A DNA stretch of 64,000 nucleotides from Alistipes sp. CAG:435 (GTDB taxonomy: Bacteria; Bacteroidota; Bacteroidia; Bacteroidales; UBA932). Under the pieces are notes generated by a model, which worked only from the letters and a program-made list of their open reading frames with translations, had not been told where the DNA came from and searched no databases. Both the position numbers and the translations under genes were made by a program. Positions 52,761 to 63,098 of this stretch are shown here, piece by piece. Location of the stretch: the NCBI GenBank assembly GCA_000433355.1, contig FR893154.1, positions 93,251 through 157,250 on the forward strand. The letters run 5' to 3'. Every line of letters starts with the position of its first letter. The stretch's first letter is position 1.

Positions 52761-54896
52761 ATGGCTAAGACGGGACAGAGCACAGGCAAGAAAAGGGGAA
52801 TGGACAGAATCAGCATGATTCTGCTCTTAATCTACATTGTTGTCCTGTTCATAAGCGCCTTGATTATCGGCAAGCTTATCTATATCCAGAAATCTTGGGA
52901 ACCGGACAAGAGCATAGCGAAATACTTCCTTCCGCCCGCGGAAAAATACACGATCGCCCCTGACCGTGGAGCAATCATCGGATGCGGCGGTGAGATTCTC
53001 GCCATGTCAACTCCTATGTACGAGCTTAGGATGGACTGCACGGTTCGCAAGGAATATTTCCAAAAAAAGATGAGGAAAAATCCTACCGGGGATAATCTTG
53101 AGCAGCAGTGGCAGGACAAGGCCAAGGCGTTCTCGGAAGGATTCGCCAAGGAGATGAATATGGACGCGTCGGTCATATTCAAATCCATCATGGACGGACG
53201 GAGGAAAGGGAACAAGTATCTTAGGCTCGGAACGGACATCGACAGAGGGACTCTTCTGAAGCTGGAGAGCCTTCCGCTTATGGAGGAGGGCAGGTACAAG
53301 AGCGGGATCATCGTCGAGAAGCATGACAGCAGAAAATACCCTTACGGCACACTGGCCAGACGCACAATCGGTTACGTCAAGGACAACAGCAGCCAGAAGG
53401 AGGACGAGAAGGGCCGCAGCCACATCGGCATAGAAGGCAAATATGACTATGTCCTGCACGGCAAGGAAGGCGAGATCTGGCTCAAGCCTACCGACAACAA
53501 GGAGAAGATCCAGAACTACGACAGCACATACGTCAAGCCGGTGGACGGCTTGGATGTCAGGACAACCCTTGACATAACCCTTCAGGACATCGTTGACAAG
53601 GCGATGAGGAAGCAGATGTCCGCCAACCCTAAGATCGAGGATGGCTGCGCCGTGTTCATGGATGTCAGGACCGGCGCCATCCGCGCGATGGTGAACCTGA
53701 CCAAAAGTCCTAAAGACAGCAGTCTGAACGAGGTTTACAACATGGCGATCGGCTACGGAGCCAACCCGGGATCCGTGTTCAAGACCACAACGTTGATGAC
53801 AGCCCTTGAGGATGGCTACATCAAATCTCTTGACGATGAGATCCCCACAAACGAAGGCAAACTGCCTGGATACCCCCAAGACGATCATGTCAAGAACCTT
53901 GTCAAGATTTCCATCCTGCATGGTTTCGAGATCTCATCCAACTATGTGTTCCGGTACCTTGCGACAAACAACTACTCCGACGACCCTAAGAGGTTCATGG
54001 ACAAGCTGTACATGTACAAACTCGGACAGGCGTTCGACTTTGACCTCGAAGGGCTGCGGGAGCCTGTGCTTCCGTCTCCTGACTCAAAGAGCTGGAGCTC
54101 CACTGACCTGGGATCCGTAGCCATAGGCTATTCGGTCAGAGAGACTCCGCTCCACACCCTGACGTTCTACAACGCCATCGCCAACAAGGGGAGGATGATG
54201 AAGCCGTATCTGGTTGAAAGCATAGAGAAAGACGGTGTCGTGAAGACAAAGAAAGGGCCGAGCGTCCTGAACGCGTCCATCTGCTCCAGAGCCACAGCGG
54301 ACACCCTGCTCAGGGCTCTGAAGGCCGTGACCTCCGAGGGAACCGCCTACAGGTTAAAGGGAGCGAAGCTGACAGTGGCCGGAAAGACCGGAACCGCAAG
54401 GCAGTCCCTCTCAAAAGAAGAGATCGAGAAATACGGAAGAGACCCTAAGGACAACACCCAGACGGCGGATGGCAGTTATCACAACCTGGCCACATTCGTC
54501 GGCTTCTTCCCTGCGGACAATCCTAAGTACAGCGCCATCATCTGCATGAACTCAAGCCTGATCAGAGGCAGTCTTTACGGTGGTGTAGGTCCGGCGTCGG
54601 CGATGCGCGAGATTGTGGACGCCATCTACACACTTGACCCTGAATGGGGTGCGGAGGTGACCGCCATGGCTAAAGTCCCGGTGATGGGCGAAGATAAGGA
54701 AATGACAGTCCGATCCGACATGAAAAATCCGATCGTTCCTGACATAATTGGGCTTGGACTCAAGGATGCGATATTCATCATAGAGAACAGCGGGCTCAAG
54801 TGTTCATATTCAGGGACAGGACATGTATCCTCCCAGAATCCAAAGGCAGGGACGAAGGTCGCGGACGGTTCGACTATAACATTTAATTTGAAATGA
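52761..54896 (+). CDS. ftsI: Penicillin-binding protein 3 / FtsI transpeptidase with PASTA domain
   Basis: 711-residue septal class B PBP. One N-terminal transmembrane helix (about 17-40), a dimerisation domain, then the transpeptidase with GSVFK (Ser338, Lys341), SSN (392-394) and KTG (542-544). The C-terminus (about 655-711) is a PASTA domain (PIVPDIIGLGLKDAIFIIEN). In Bacteroidales a C-terminal PASTA on this PBP is regular. murE starts 4 nt before the stop. Confidence 0.93.
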   Translation: MAKTGQSTGKKRGMDRISMILLLIYIVVLFISALIIGKLIYIQKSWEPDKSIAKYFLPPAEKYTIAPDRGAIIGCGGEILAMSTPMYELRMDCTVRKEYFQKKMRKNPTGDNLEQQWQDKAKAFSEGFAKEMNMDASVIFKSIMDGRRKGNKYLRLGTDIDRGTLLKLESLPLMEEGRYKSGIIVEKHDSRKYPYGTLARRTIGYVKDNSSQKEDEKGRSHIGIEGKYDYVLHGKEGEIWLKPTDNKEKIQNYDSTYVKPVDGLDVRTTLDITLQDIVDKAMRKQMSANPKIEDGCAVFMDVRTGAIRAMVNLTKSPKDSSLNEVYNMAIGYGANPGSVFKTTTLMTALEDGYIKSLDDEIPTNEGKLPGYPQDDHVKNLVKISILHGFEISSNYVFRYLATNNYSDDPKRFMDKLYMYKLGQAFDFDLEGLREPVLPSPDSKSWSSTDLGSVAIGYSVRETPLHTLTFYNAIANKGRMMKPYLVESIEKDGVVKTKKGPSVLNASICSRATADTLLRALKAVTSEGTAYRLKGAKLTVAGKTGTARQSLSKEEIEKYGRDPKDNTQTADGSYHNLATFVGFFPADNPKYSAIICMNSSLIRGSLYGGVGPASAMREIVDAIYTLDPEWGAEVTAMAKVPVMGEDKEMTVRSDMKNPIVPDIIGLGLKDAIFIIENSGLKCSYSGTGHVSSQNPKAGTKVADGSTITFNLK

Positions 54897-56401
54897 GACT
54901 GGAGAATATCATAAGGAACGCAGGTGTCATCGAGGTGCGGGGGAACCTGGGCCTCGGGATAACCGACATCTGCAACGACTCAAGGAAGGTGACTTCCGGC
55001 GCCATGTTCATCGCCGTCAAAGGACATGACAGCGACGGGCATGACTACATCGGCAAAGCCATAGCCTCAGGTGCGGCGGCGATTGTCTATGAGGATGAGG
55101 AAGCGCTGGACAAGGCTGTTTCCGAATATCCCGGAGAGGCCACCAGAGGGCTTACATTCGTCAAAGTCAAGGACTCCCGTCACGCCGTGGCGATGATGGC
55201 GGCGGATTTCTTCGACAATCCGTCCCGGAAACTCACGCTTGTCGGAATCACGGGGACCAACGGGAAGACCACCACGGTGACCCTTCTCTATCACCTTTTC
55301 ATGGCGCAGGGGTACAACTGCGGATTGCTTTCCACAATAGCCAACTATGTTGGAACCAGGCGTTTGGAGACGGCCAACACAACAGCCGACCCTATCACCA
55401 TCAACCGTCTTATGAGCGAGATGGTGGACACCGGCTGCGAGTTCTGCTTCATGGAAGTCAGTTCGATCGGCGTGGAGCAGGAACGAGTGGCTGGACTCGA
55501 GTTCAAGGTCGGAATATTCTCGAACCTGACCCACGACCATCTCGACTATCACAAGACATTCGCTGAATATCTCCGCTGCAAGAAACTGTTCTTCGACAAC
55601 CTTCCGGCCACGGCCACCGCGATCACCAACATCGATGACAAGAACGGAGAGGTGATGGTGCAGAACACCAAGGCAAAGGTGGTGAGATATTCCTGCAGAA
55701 GCATCGCGGACCACACCTGCCGCATTATGGAGGAGACCTTCGAGGGGATGCTGCTCAAGATCGACGGGCGGGAGACCTGGACAAGGCTTATCGGGCAACA
55801 CAACGCCTATAACATTCTCGCCATCTACAGCGCGGCTATCGCCGTAGGGGCCGATCCGGAGGAGACTCTGGTGGCCATCAGCAAGCTGGAGTCCGCCCCG
55901 GGTCGTCTGGAGGTCATCAGCGGGCCGAGGAATCTCTCTGTCGTCATCGACTACGCCCACACTCCTGACGCTCTGGAGAATGTGCTCAAGACTTTGAGGG
56001 ACATAGACAACGGCAAGGAGCTCATCTGCCTGTTCGGATGCGGCGGAGACCGTGACAAGACAAAAAGGCCGGAGATGGCCGCGATAGCCGAAAAGTACGC
56101 CGACAGGATTGTCGTGACCTCCGACAACAGCCGCACTGAAAGGACGGAGGACATCATGGACGACATCCGCAAGGGATTCAGCGTCAACGGACTGGCCAAG
56201 GCCATATTCATCTCCGACAGGAAAGAGGCGATCAGAGCATCCATCATGTTCGCCAAGGACGGTGGGGTCATCCTGCTCGCCGGCAAAGGTCACGAGACCT
56301 ACCAGATTATCGGCACCGAGCACCGGCATTTCGACGAGCGCGAGGTGGTCTCCGAAATCTTCAACAGCCTGACGGCCACTAAAAAGGAGGACAAGCGATG
56401 A
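54893..56401 (+). CDS. murE: UDP-MurNAc-tripeptide synthetase MurE
   Basis: 502-residue Mur ligase that adds the third residue to UDP-MurNAc-Ala-Glu. ATP-binding motif GITGTNGKTTT (118-128). The amino-acid-selecting loop reads DNSR (411-414), where meso-DAP enzymes have DNPR. The conserved Arg414 still favours meso-DAP, as usual for Gram-negative bacteria, but the Pro-to-Ser change is unusual. Starts inside the end of ftsI (ATGA) and ends 4 nt into mraY. Confidence 0.93.
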   Translation: MRLENIIRNAGVIEVRGNLGLGITDICNDSRKVTSGAMFIAVKGHDSDGHDYIGKAIASGAAAIVYEDEEALDKAVSEYPGEATRGLTFVKVKDSRHAVAMMAADFFDNPSRKLTLVGITGTNGKTTTVTLLYHLFMAQGYNCGLLSTIANYVGTRRLETANTTADPITINRLMSEMVDTGCEFCFMEVSSIGVEQERVAGLEFKVGIFSNLTHDHLDYHKTFAEYLRCKKLFFDNLPATATAITNIDDKNGEVMVQNTKAKVVRYSCRSIADHTCRIMEETFEGMLLKIDGRETWTRLIGQHNAYNILAIYSAAIAVGADPEETLVAISKLESAPGRLEVISGPRNLSVVIDYAHTPDALENVLKTLRDIDNGKELICLFGCGGDRDKTKRPEMAAIAEKYADRIVVTSDNSRTERTEDIMDDIRKGFSVNGLAKAIFISDRKEAIRASIMFAKDGGVILLAGKGHETYQIIGTEHRHFDEREVVSEIFNSLTATKKEDKR

Positions 56402-57708
56402 TCTACCATCTTTTTGAATATCTCAGGCAATACGACATCCCGGGACAGGGACTTTTCACCTACCTGTCTTTCAGGGCGATGCTTACCAGCATCACGGCGA
56501 TGTTCCTTTCGTTTTTCGCGGGCCGCAAGATCATCAAATGGCTACAGCGCAAGCAGATCGGAGAGACAATCAGGGATCTCGGGCTGGAAGGCCAGATGCA
56601 GAAGAAAGGCACTCCGACAATGGGTGGTGTCATCATCATCCTTGCGATTGTGGTTCCTGTCCTGCTGTTCTGCAACCTGAGGAACATCTACATCCAGCTC
56701 CTGCTCCTGACCACGGTATGGTGCGGAGCGCTTGGATTCGCCGATGACTACATCAAGGTCTTCAAACACAACAAGGAAGGACTCCATCCGAAAGCCAAGC
56801 TGGTCTGCCAGCTCGCCCTAGGACTTGTCATCGGACTCGCCGTCTGCTTCAGCGATGACATCGTGATCAGGGAAAAGGTTCCCGTTGCCGCTGGCAAGGC
56901 CAATGTGGTCGAGCAAGGCAACCCAGGAGCCTTGAACGTGGACACCGAAACCCTCGTGGCGGAGGATTCCGGTTGGAAGATGGAGAATGTCATCAAGAGC
57001 ACAAAGACCACGATCCCGTTCGTGAAGGACCACGAGTTTGACTACAAATGCTTCTCCCCGTTCAAAGGCAAATGGGGATGGTACTGCAAATGGGCGGTCT
57101 ATGTGCTGATGATCGTGTTTGTCATCATGGCCTGCTCCAACGGAACGAACCTTACGGACGGAATGGACGGGCTCGCCGCCGGGACAAGCGCCACAGTGGG
57201 TGTCGTGCTTGGAATACTGGCCTGGCTGGGAGGCAATCTGGTGAACTCAGACTATCTGAACATCATGTATATTCCTGGAAGCGGAGAGATCGCAATATTC
57301 ATGTCAGCCTTCGTGGGCGCGCTGATGGGATTCCTCTGGTACAATTCCTATCCAGCACAGGTGTTCATGGGTGACACCGGAAGTCTCACGATCGGAGGCA
57401 TCATCGGAGTGAGCGCGGTCCTGATGAGAAAGGAACTGCTGCTGCCGATCCTTTGCGGGATATTCCTGGTTGAATCACTTTCGGTGATAATGCAGAGAGT
57501 CTATTTCAAGTACACAAAGAAAAAATACGGTGAGGGCAGAAGAATATTCAAGATGACTCCCCTGCACCACCATTACCAGAAGGAAGGCATTCCGGCGCTG
57601 ATCTCCAGACCGGTCCACGCCATTCCGGAGGCGAAGATAGTGACAAGGTTCTGGCTGATCGGGGTTATCCTGGCGGTCTCTACCCTGGCTTTATTGAAGA
57701 TAAGATAA
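56398..57708 (+). CDS. mraY: Phospho-MurNAc-pentapeptide translocase MraY
   Basis: 436-residue polytopic enzyme making lipid I. Catalytic motifs are ADDYIK, NLTDGMDGLA, FMGDTGSLTIGG and the C-terminal LHHHYQKEG. About 60 residues are inserted between the third and fourth transmembrane helices (about 155-240), a feature of Bacteroidetes MraY. It starts 4 nt inside murE and is 13 nt before murD. Confidence 0.95.
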   Translation: MIYHLFEYLRQYDIPGQGLFTYLSFRAMLTSITAMFLSFFAGRKIIKWLQRKQIGETIRDLGLEGQMQKKGTPTMGGVIIILAIVVPVLLFCNLRNIYIQLLLLTTVWCGALGFADDYIKVFKHNKEGLHPKAKLVCQLALGLVIGLAVCFSDDIVIREKVPVAAGKANVVEQGNPGALNVDTETLVAEDSGWKMENVIKSTKTTIPFVKDHEFDYKCFSPFKGKWGWYCKWAVYVLMIVFVIMACSNGTNLTDGMDGLAAGTSATVGVVLGILAWLGGNLVNSDYLNIMYIPGSGEIAIFMSAFVGALMGFLWYNSYPAQVFMGDTGSLTIGGIIGVSAVLMRKELLLPILCGIFLVESLSVIMQRVYFKYTKKKYGEGRRIFKMTPLHHHYQKEGIPALISRPVHAIPEAKIVTRFWLIGVILAVSTLALLKIR

Positions 57709-57721
57709 AAAAATTGAGGAT

Positions 57722-59062
57722 ATGAGCAGAATTGTTGTTTTGGGAGGCGGAGAAAGCGGTGTCGGAGCCGCCGTTCTCGCCAAGGTGAAAGGATTCGACG
57801 TGTTCCTTTCAGACAACGGAAAGATTCCGGAGCATTTCGCCGAGGATCTGCGCAAATGGGACATCAGCTTTGAGGAAGGCCATCACACAGAAGAGCTTAT
57901 CCTCAACGCAGACGAGGTCATAAAGAGCCCGGGCATTCCAAGCTCAGTGCCTATCGTGAGGAAACTTGAGGCGCAGGGCACGCACATCATCTCCGAGATC
58001 GAGTTCGCCGGCCGCTACGACACGGCGAAGAAAATCTGCGTCACCGGAAGCAACGGCAAGACCACGACGACTTCCCTGATCTACTATCTGCTCCAGAACG
58101 CAGGCCTCAATGTCGGGCTGGGCGGAAACATCGGGAAGAGCTACGCTCTCCAGGTGGCCACCGAGCACTTTGACTACTACGTGCTGGAGATCAGCAGTTT
58201 CCAGCTCGACAACTGTTATGATTTCCGTCCGGACATCGCCATCATCACGAACATCACCCCGGATCATCTGGACCGTTACGACTACCAGATGGAGAACTAC
58301 GTGAAAGCCAAGTTCCGCCTCACGCAGAACCTCCGTCCTGAGGACTGCTTCATCTTCGACTCCGACGATGAGATCACAATCGAGCACCTCAACAAAATCA
58401 TCCTTTCCGCCAAACGTCTGCCGTTCACCCAGAAAGACGAGGTGAAGCAGGGCGCATTCCTCAAGGACGACAAGATTGTCGTGAAGTACGGCGAGGATGA
58501 ATGCGACATATTCCTGAAAGAGCTCGCACTGGGCGGTAAGCACAACATCTACAACTCGATGGCCGCCGCACTCGCCGCGAAGGCTTCCGGAATCGACAAC
58601 AAGACCATCCGTGAGGCTTTGGCCACGTTCCAGCCTATCGAGCACAGGCTGGAGCCGGTCCTCAGCATCAAGGACGTGCTTTACATCAACGACTCCAAGG
58701 CGACCAACGTGGACGCTGCCTGGTACGCCCTCGAATGTCAGAGGAAACCGATAGTCTGGATTGTTGGCGGAACTGACAAGGGTAATGATTACGAGGTGCT
58801 TAAGCCTCTCGTGAAAGAGAAGGTGAAAGCCATTGTCTGCATGGGAGTCGACAACCACAAGTTCCACGAGGCGTTCGAGGAGATTGTGGGCAAGGACAAG
58901 ATCGTTGACACCCTCTCGGCCGACGAGGCCGTGAAGGCAGCGAGCGGATTCGCGAAGGCCGGCGATGTCGTGCTGCTCAGCCCGTGCTGCGCCAGCTTCG
59001 ACCTCTTCACCTGCTACGAGGACCGCGGCGAGAAGTTCAAGGAAGCCGTGAGAAGACTTTAA
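57722..59062 (+). CDS. murD: UDP-MurNAc-alanine D-glutamate ligase MurD
   Basis: 446 residues. Rossmann start (VLGGGESGVGAAVLAKVKG), ATP-binding VTGSNGKTTTTSLIYY, the ISSFQLDN region, ITPDHLDRY and the C-terminal DNSKATNVDAAWYALE-type loop (NDSKATNVDAAWYAL) are present. It adds D-glutamate supplied by MurI in the same window. In the middle of the dcw operon. Confidence 0.95.
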   Translation: MSRIVVLGGGESGVGAAVLAKVKGFDVFLSDNGKIPEHFAEDLRKWDISFEEGHHTEELILNADEVIKSPGIPSSVPIVRKLEAQGTHIISEIEFAGRYDTAKKICVTGSNGKTTTTSLIYYLLQNAGLNVGLGGNIGKSYALQVATEHFDYYVLEISSFQLDNCYDFRPDIAIITNITPDHLDRYDYQMENYVKAKFRLTQNLRPEDCFIFDSDDEITIEHLNKIILSAKRLPFTQKDEVKQGAFLKDDKIVVKYGEDECDIFLKELALGGKHNIYNSMAAALAAKASGIDNKTIREALATFQPIEHRLEPVLSIKDVLYINDSKATNVDAAWYALECQRKPIVWIVGGTDKGNDYEVLKPLVKEKVKAIVCMGVDNHKFHEAFEEIVGKDKIVDTLSADEAVKAASGFAKAGDVVLLSPCCASFDLFTCYEDRGEKFKEAVRRL

Positions 59063-59075
59063 CATTCCGACGGAC

Positions 59076-60578
59076 ATGGCAGCGGACAAAAAGAAAAATA
59101 CTCTGTGGAACTTCGTGGACAATCTCGAAGGTGACAAGGTTGTGTGGATGGTTGTCATCCTGCTCATCCTGTTCTCCATCGTGACAATATTCTCGTCCAC
59201 GTCTCTCCTGGCGCTTAAACAAGGTTCTTCGAGAATCGCGATAGGCGGCGAGCAGTTGCTGGTGGCCTTGACAGGGGTGGTCGTGATCATCGTCTGCTAC
59301 AACATTCCCAAGATAGGATTCTTCCGGGTCATCTCACAGCTTGGCTACTTCGCGTCCATGATCCCGCTCTTGCTGCTCACCATCGCGGCGATCATTGTAA
59401 AAAACGGCGAGACCAGGTGGGATCTGGGATTGCTTACAGTGGGCAAAATCAATGAAGCGTGGAGAACAATCACAATCTTCGGGCTTCAATTCCACGTCTT
59501 TGAATTCGTAAAGGTGGCCATGATAATGTACCTTGCATGGGCTGTCAACACCTTACGCAACGATAACTTCTTATTCGCCAACCTTTGGGCAAAAAAGCAT
59601 CCGAAATGGGAGAAGCCCATCGTCAAGAAAATATTCTACATCTACATCCCGATATTCAGCGTCTGCCTCTGCATAATGCCAGGCAGTCTGTCCAGCACCA
59701 TATTCATAGGCGGTATAATGCTGGCGACAATCCTCATCGGCGGCATTGATTTCAAGGAAGTTCTGGCGGCCTGCGGAGTCGCCGCCGCGCTTTTGGCTTT
59801 AAGTCTGGCGCTGGCCTCATTGACACCCTTCGGCAAGAAAGTATTCAGCCATGCCGAGTCGGCGATGAACAGAGTACGGTTCGGAGGCATAGAGGCACAA
59901 CTCGACATAATAAGGGAAAGTCCCAGAAACAGCGTCGAGTTCCAGGAGGCGCTTGACAAGGTAAAGCAACCGATAAGCGCTAAGATCGCCATAAAGGAAG
60001 GAGGTTTCCTCGGCAAAGGTCCTGGAAAAAGCACACAGAAATACGTGGTTCCTGTCATGTTCGAAGACTATATGTACAGTTTCATCGTGGAGGAATACGG
60101 TCTGATTGGCGGATTGATCGTCCTTATCCTCTATGTAAGCCTCCTTGCCAGAGGTGCCATCATAGTGAGAAATTGCGACAATCCGTTCGCGAAGACGGCG
60201 GTGGCGGGGCTCGTGCTGCTCATCACTGGACAGGCCCTGATGCACATCATGATCAACTGCGACATGGGGCCGCTCACAGGGCAGACCCTTCCGATGATCA
60301 GTCACGGAAACTCATCGTTCCTGATGTTCAGCCTCGCGTTCGGAATCATCCTGTCCATCAGCAAGATGGCCAAACGCAAGATCGAGAGGGAGACCGCCTT
60401 GGCCGGGCCGCTTGTCGACAGGTCCATAAAGGATGACATCAGTGACAGGATGGATGACCTCGACCGGATGGACAGCGGACTTTCAGAAGAGTTTGACATG
60501 CAGGAAACCGAAGAGGATGTCCCGGCACATGAGAATGACATCCCGGACTACGGGATAGACGACCATAACAACGAATAG
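59076..60578 (+). CDS. ftsW: FtsW-type SEDS glycosyltransferase
   Basis: 500-residue membrane protein with about ten helices and a charged C-terminal tail (from about 435) rich in Asp and Glu. SEDS motifs include ETRWDLGLLTVGKINEAWR, PGSLSSTIFIGGIML and YSFIVEEYGLIGG with GQTLPMISHGNSS. Position beside ftsI and murG identifies FtsW rather than RodA. The acidic C-terminal tail may interact with other division proteins. Confidence 0.92.
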   Translation: MAADKKKNTLWNFVDNLEGDKVVWMVVILLILFSIVTIFSSTSLLALKQGSSRIAIGGEQLLVALTGVVVIIVCYNIPKIGFFRVISQLGYFASMIPLLLLTIAAIIVKNGETRWDLGLLTVGKINEAWRTITIFGLQFHVFEFVKVAMIMYLAWAVNTLRNDNFLFANLWAKKHPKWEKPIVKKIFYIYIPIFSVCLCIMPGSLSSTIFIGGIMLATILIGGIDFKEVLAACGVAAALLALSLALASLTPFGKKVFSHAESAMNRVRFGGIEAQLDIIRESPRNSVEFQEALDKVKQPISAKIAIKEGGFLGKGPGKSTQKYVVPVMFEDYMYSFIVEEYGLIGGLIVLILYVSLLARGAIIVRNCDNPFAKTAVAGLVLLITGQALMHIMINCDMGPLTGQTLPMISHGNSSFLMFSLAFGIILSISKMAKRKIERETALAGPLVDRSIKDDISDRMDDLDRMDSGLSEEFDMQETEEDVPAHENDIPDYGIDDHNNE

Positions 60579-60582
60579 AGCC

Positions 60583-61731
60583 ATGGAACATAAAGCATTG
60601 AGAGTCATAATCAGCGGTGGCGGCACGGGAGGGCATATCTTTCCGGCTGTCTCAATCGCGAACAAACTGAAGGAACTGAATCCTGAGACGGAGATTCTTT
60701 TCGTGGGCGCGGAGGGAAAGATGGAGATGGAGAAGGTTCCGGCGGCGGGTTACAGGATCGTGGGGCTGCCGATTGTCGGATTGCAGAGACAATTGAGTTT
60801 CAAGAATGTTCTCAATGATCTTTGCGTGCCGTTCAAGGTTGTCGCCAGCTTGCTCAAAGCCAAAAGGATCATAAAGGAATTCAAGCCACAGATCGCGATC
60901 GGGGTAGGTGGATATGCAAGCGCTCCCCTCCTCTGGGCGGCCACAGGCATGGGCATTCCTTCGCTTATCCAGGAGCAGAACGGTTTCGCCGGTCTGACCA
61001 ACAAGAAGTTAGGGAGCAGGGTGCAGAAAATCTGCGTGGCCTACGAGGGCATGGAGAAATTCTTCCCCGCCGACAGGATCGTGATGACCGGCAACCCGAT
61101 CAGAAGCATCATCGTCCCCGTCACTCCGGAAATGAAGGCGGAAGGTGTAAAGGAATATGGTCTCGACCCCGCAAGGAAGCACATATTCATTGTGGGAGGA
61201 AGTCTCGGGAGCAGCCGGTTCAACCAGTGCATGAGGAAATGGATTTCTGACGGATGCCCCGGACTGGACGGAGTGGACGTGCTGTGGCAATGCGGGAAAT
61301 ACTACAAGCCCGGAGTGGATGAATTCATGGAGGAGCAGAGGGCGAAGAACCCGGACGCGCTCAGGCATATTCATCATTCAGACTTCATAGGAAGGATGGA
61401 ACTCGCATACGCCGCGGCGGATGTCGTGGTCTCCCGCTCGGGAGCCAGTTCAGTGTCCGAGCTCTGCGCGGCACACAAGGCGGTGATATTCATTCCTTCA
61501 CCAAATGTGGCTGAGGATCACCAGACCCATAACGCCATGGCTCTGGTAAGGAATGACGCGGCGGTGATAGTCAAGGATTCGGACGCTATGGAGAAGATGA
61601 TCCCAACGGCTCTGGAACTGCTCAGGAATCCGGAAAGGATCGCCACGCTTGAGGAGAACGCCGGAAAGATGGCGCTGCCGGACGCGGCGGGGAAAATCGC
61701 GGAAGAGGTTTATAAATTGATCAAAGGTTAG
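60583..61731 (+). CDS. murG: Lipid II synthase MurG
   Basis: 382-residue GT28 glycosyltransferase that adds GlcNAc to lipid I. It has the GGGTGGHIFPAVSIANKLKE loop, GGYASAPLLWAATGMGIPS, and the donor-site SRSGASSVSELCAAHKAVIFI. It starts 4 nt after ftsW and 2 nt before murC. Confidence 0.95.
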   Translation: MEHKALRVIISGGGTGGHIFPAVSIANKLKELNPETEILFVGAEGKMEMEKVPAAGYRIVGLPIVGLQRQLSFKNVLNDLCVPFKVVASLLKAKRIIKEFKPQIAIGVGGYASAPLLWAATGMGIPSLIQEQNGFAGLTNKKLGSRVQKICVAYEGMEKFFPADRIVMTGNPIRSIIVPVTPEMKAEGVKEYGLDPARKHIFIVGGSLGSSRFNQCMRKWISDGCPGLDGVDVLWQCGKYYKPGVDEFMEEQRAKNPDALRHIHHSDFIGRMELAYAAADVVVSRSGASSVSELCAAHKAVIFIPSPNVAEDHQTHNAMALVRNDAAVIVKDSDAMEKMIPTALELLRNPERIATLEENAGKMALPDAAGKIAEEVYKLIKG

Positions 61732-61733
61732 AA

Positions 61734-63098
61734 ATGTCTAAATATTCAAAGATTTATTTCATAGGAATCGGTGGCATCGGCATGAGCGCCATCGCAAGGT
61801 ACTACAAATTCAAAGGGTATCCGGTAGCGGGCTACGACAGGACACCATCGGACTTGACCCACGCGCTTGAGAAGGAAGGGATTGACATCCACTATAAGGA
61901 TGACCCCGATTATATTCCAAAGGACGTGGCATCGACACTTGTCGTCTATACCCCGGCCATTCCGGCTGACCTTCAGGAACTTGTCTATGTGAGGGAGCAC
62001 GGCTACACTTTGGTCAAGAGATCCCGGATGCTCGGTGAGCTGGCCGAGGGTCAGACTTGCCTGGCTGTGGCGGGAACGCACGGGAAGACCACAACAAGCA
62101 CCCTCGTGGCGCACATCCTCACGGAAAGCGGCAAAGGCTGCTCGGCTTTTCTTGGAGGAATCTCCAAGAATTACGACACCAACCTTCTGACAAGCCACAC
62201 GCCGACCATCGTGGCGGAGGCTGACGAGTTTGACCGCTCCTTCCTCCAGCTGCACCCGGCGATCGCCGCGATCACAGCCATGGACGCTGACCATCTGGAC
62301 ATCTACGGCACCCTTGAGGAATATCAGAAAGCCTTCAAAGAGTTCGCGTCGCAGGTGAGCCGCACATTGATTGTGAAATATGGTCTGGACATCACCGCGG
62401 ACGACACCAAGGCCAGGATCCTTAGCTACAGCTACGACAACCCTTCGGCTGATTACCATGCGGCCAACGCCAAGCCTGACGAGGTCGGACATTACATTTT
62501 CGACCTGGTTTACCCTGGAGGCGTGATCGAGAACATCAGGGTAGGAATTCCGGGATGGGTGAATGTGGAGAACAGCGTGGCCGCCGCCGCGGTCTGCCTC
62601 TGCCATGGAGTCTCACCGGAAGCCGTCAAGGAAGCGATCGGAACATATTCAGGAGTGAAACGCAGACTCGAAGTGCATCTGAACACCCCGCGCCTGTCCT
62701 ACATCGATGACTACGCGCATCACCCGAAAGAGTTGGAATCCGCCATTTCCTCGATGAGGGGAATATTCCCGGGCAGGAAGATCACGGCCATATTCCAACC
62801 ACACCTTTTCACCAGGACAAGGGATTTCGCAGATGATTTCGCCGCCGCCTTGAGCAAGGTGGACAAGCTGATCCTGTTGGACATCTATCCAGCCAGGGAG
62901 GAGCCTATCCCGGGAGTCACCTCCGAGATCATCCTTGACAAGGTGACAGCGCCGGAGAAGGTACTCCTGAAAAAGGAGGAACTTATGGCATATCTTGAGA
63001 ATGAACCGGTTGACGTGCTGGCGACATTCGGCGCCGGCAACATCGACAGATTCATCGCACCTATCACCAACCTTCTTGAAGAGAGACTGAAAAAATGA
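61734..63098 (+). CDS. murC: UDP-MurNAc L-alanine ligase MurC
   Basis: 454 residues. FIGIGGIGMSAIARYYKFKG at the N-terminus binds the UDP part; the ATP site is VAGTHGKTTTSTLVAH. The middle contains DEFDRSFLQLHPAIAAITAM and DADHLDIY; the C-terminal domain has YIDDYAHHPKELESAI. It catalyses the first amino-acid addition. The start is 2 nt after murG, and ftsQ overlaps its end by 4 nt. Confidence 0.95.
   Translation: MSKYSKIYFIGIGGIGMSAIARYYKFKGYPVAGYDRTPSDLTHALEKEGIDIHYKDDPDYIPKDVASTLVVYTPAIPADLQELVYVREHGYTLVKRSRMLGELAEGQTCLAVAGTHGKTTTSTLVAHILTESGKGCSAFLGGISKNYDTNLLTSHTPTIVAEADEFDRSFLQLHPAIAAITAMDADHLDIYGTLEEYQKAFKEFASQVSRTLIVKYGLDITADDTKARILSYSYDNPSADYHAANAKPDEVGHYIFDLVYPGGVIENIRVGIPGWVNVENSVAAAAVCLCHGVSPEAVKEAIGTYSGVKRRLEVHLNTPRLSYIDDYAHHPKELESAISSMRGIFPGRKITAIFQPHLFTRTRDFADDFAAALSKVDKLILLDIYPAREEPIPGVTSEIILDKVTAPEKVLLKKEELMAYLENEPVDVLATFGAGNIDRFIAPITNLLEERLKK

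Noticed and set aside
55067..56329. Minus-strand open frame of 420 codons opposite murE
   Set aside because: Shadow of murE with no recognisable domain.
57944..59290. Minus-strand open frame of 448 codons opposite murD
   Set aside because: Shadow of murD and the ftsW start with no recognisable domain.
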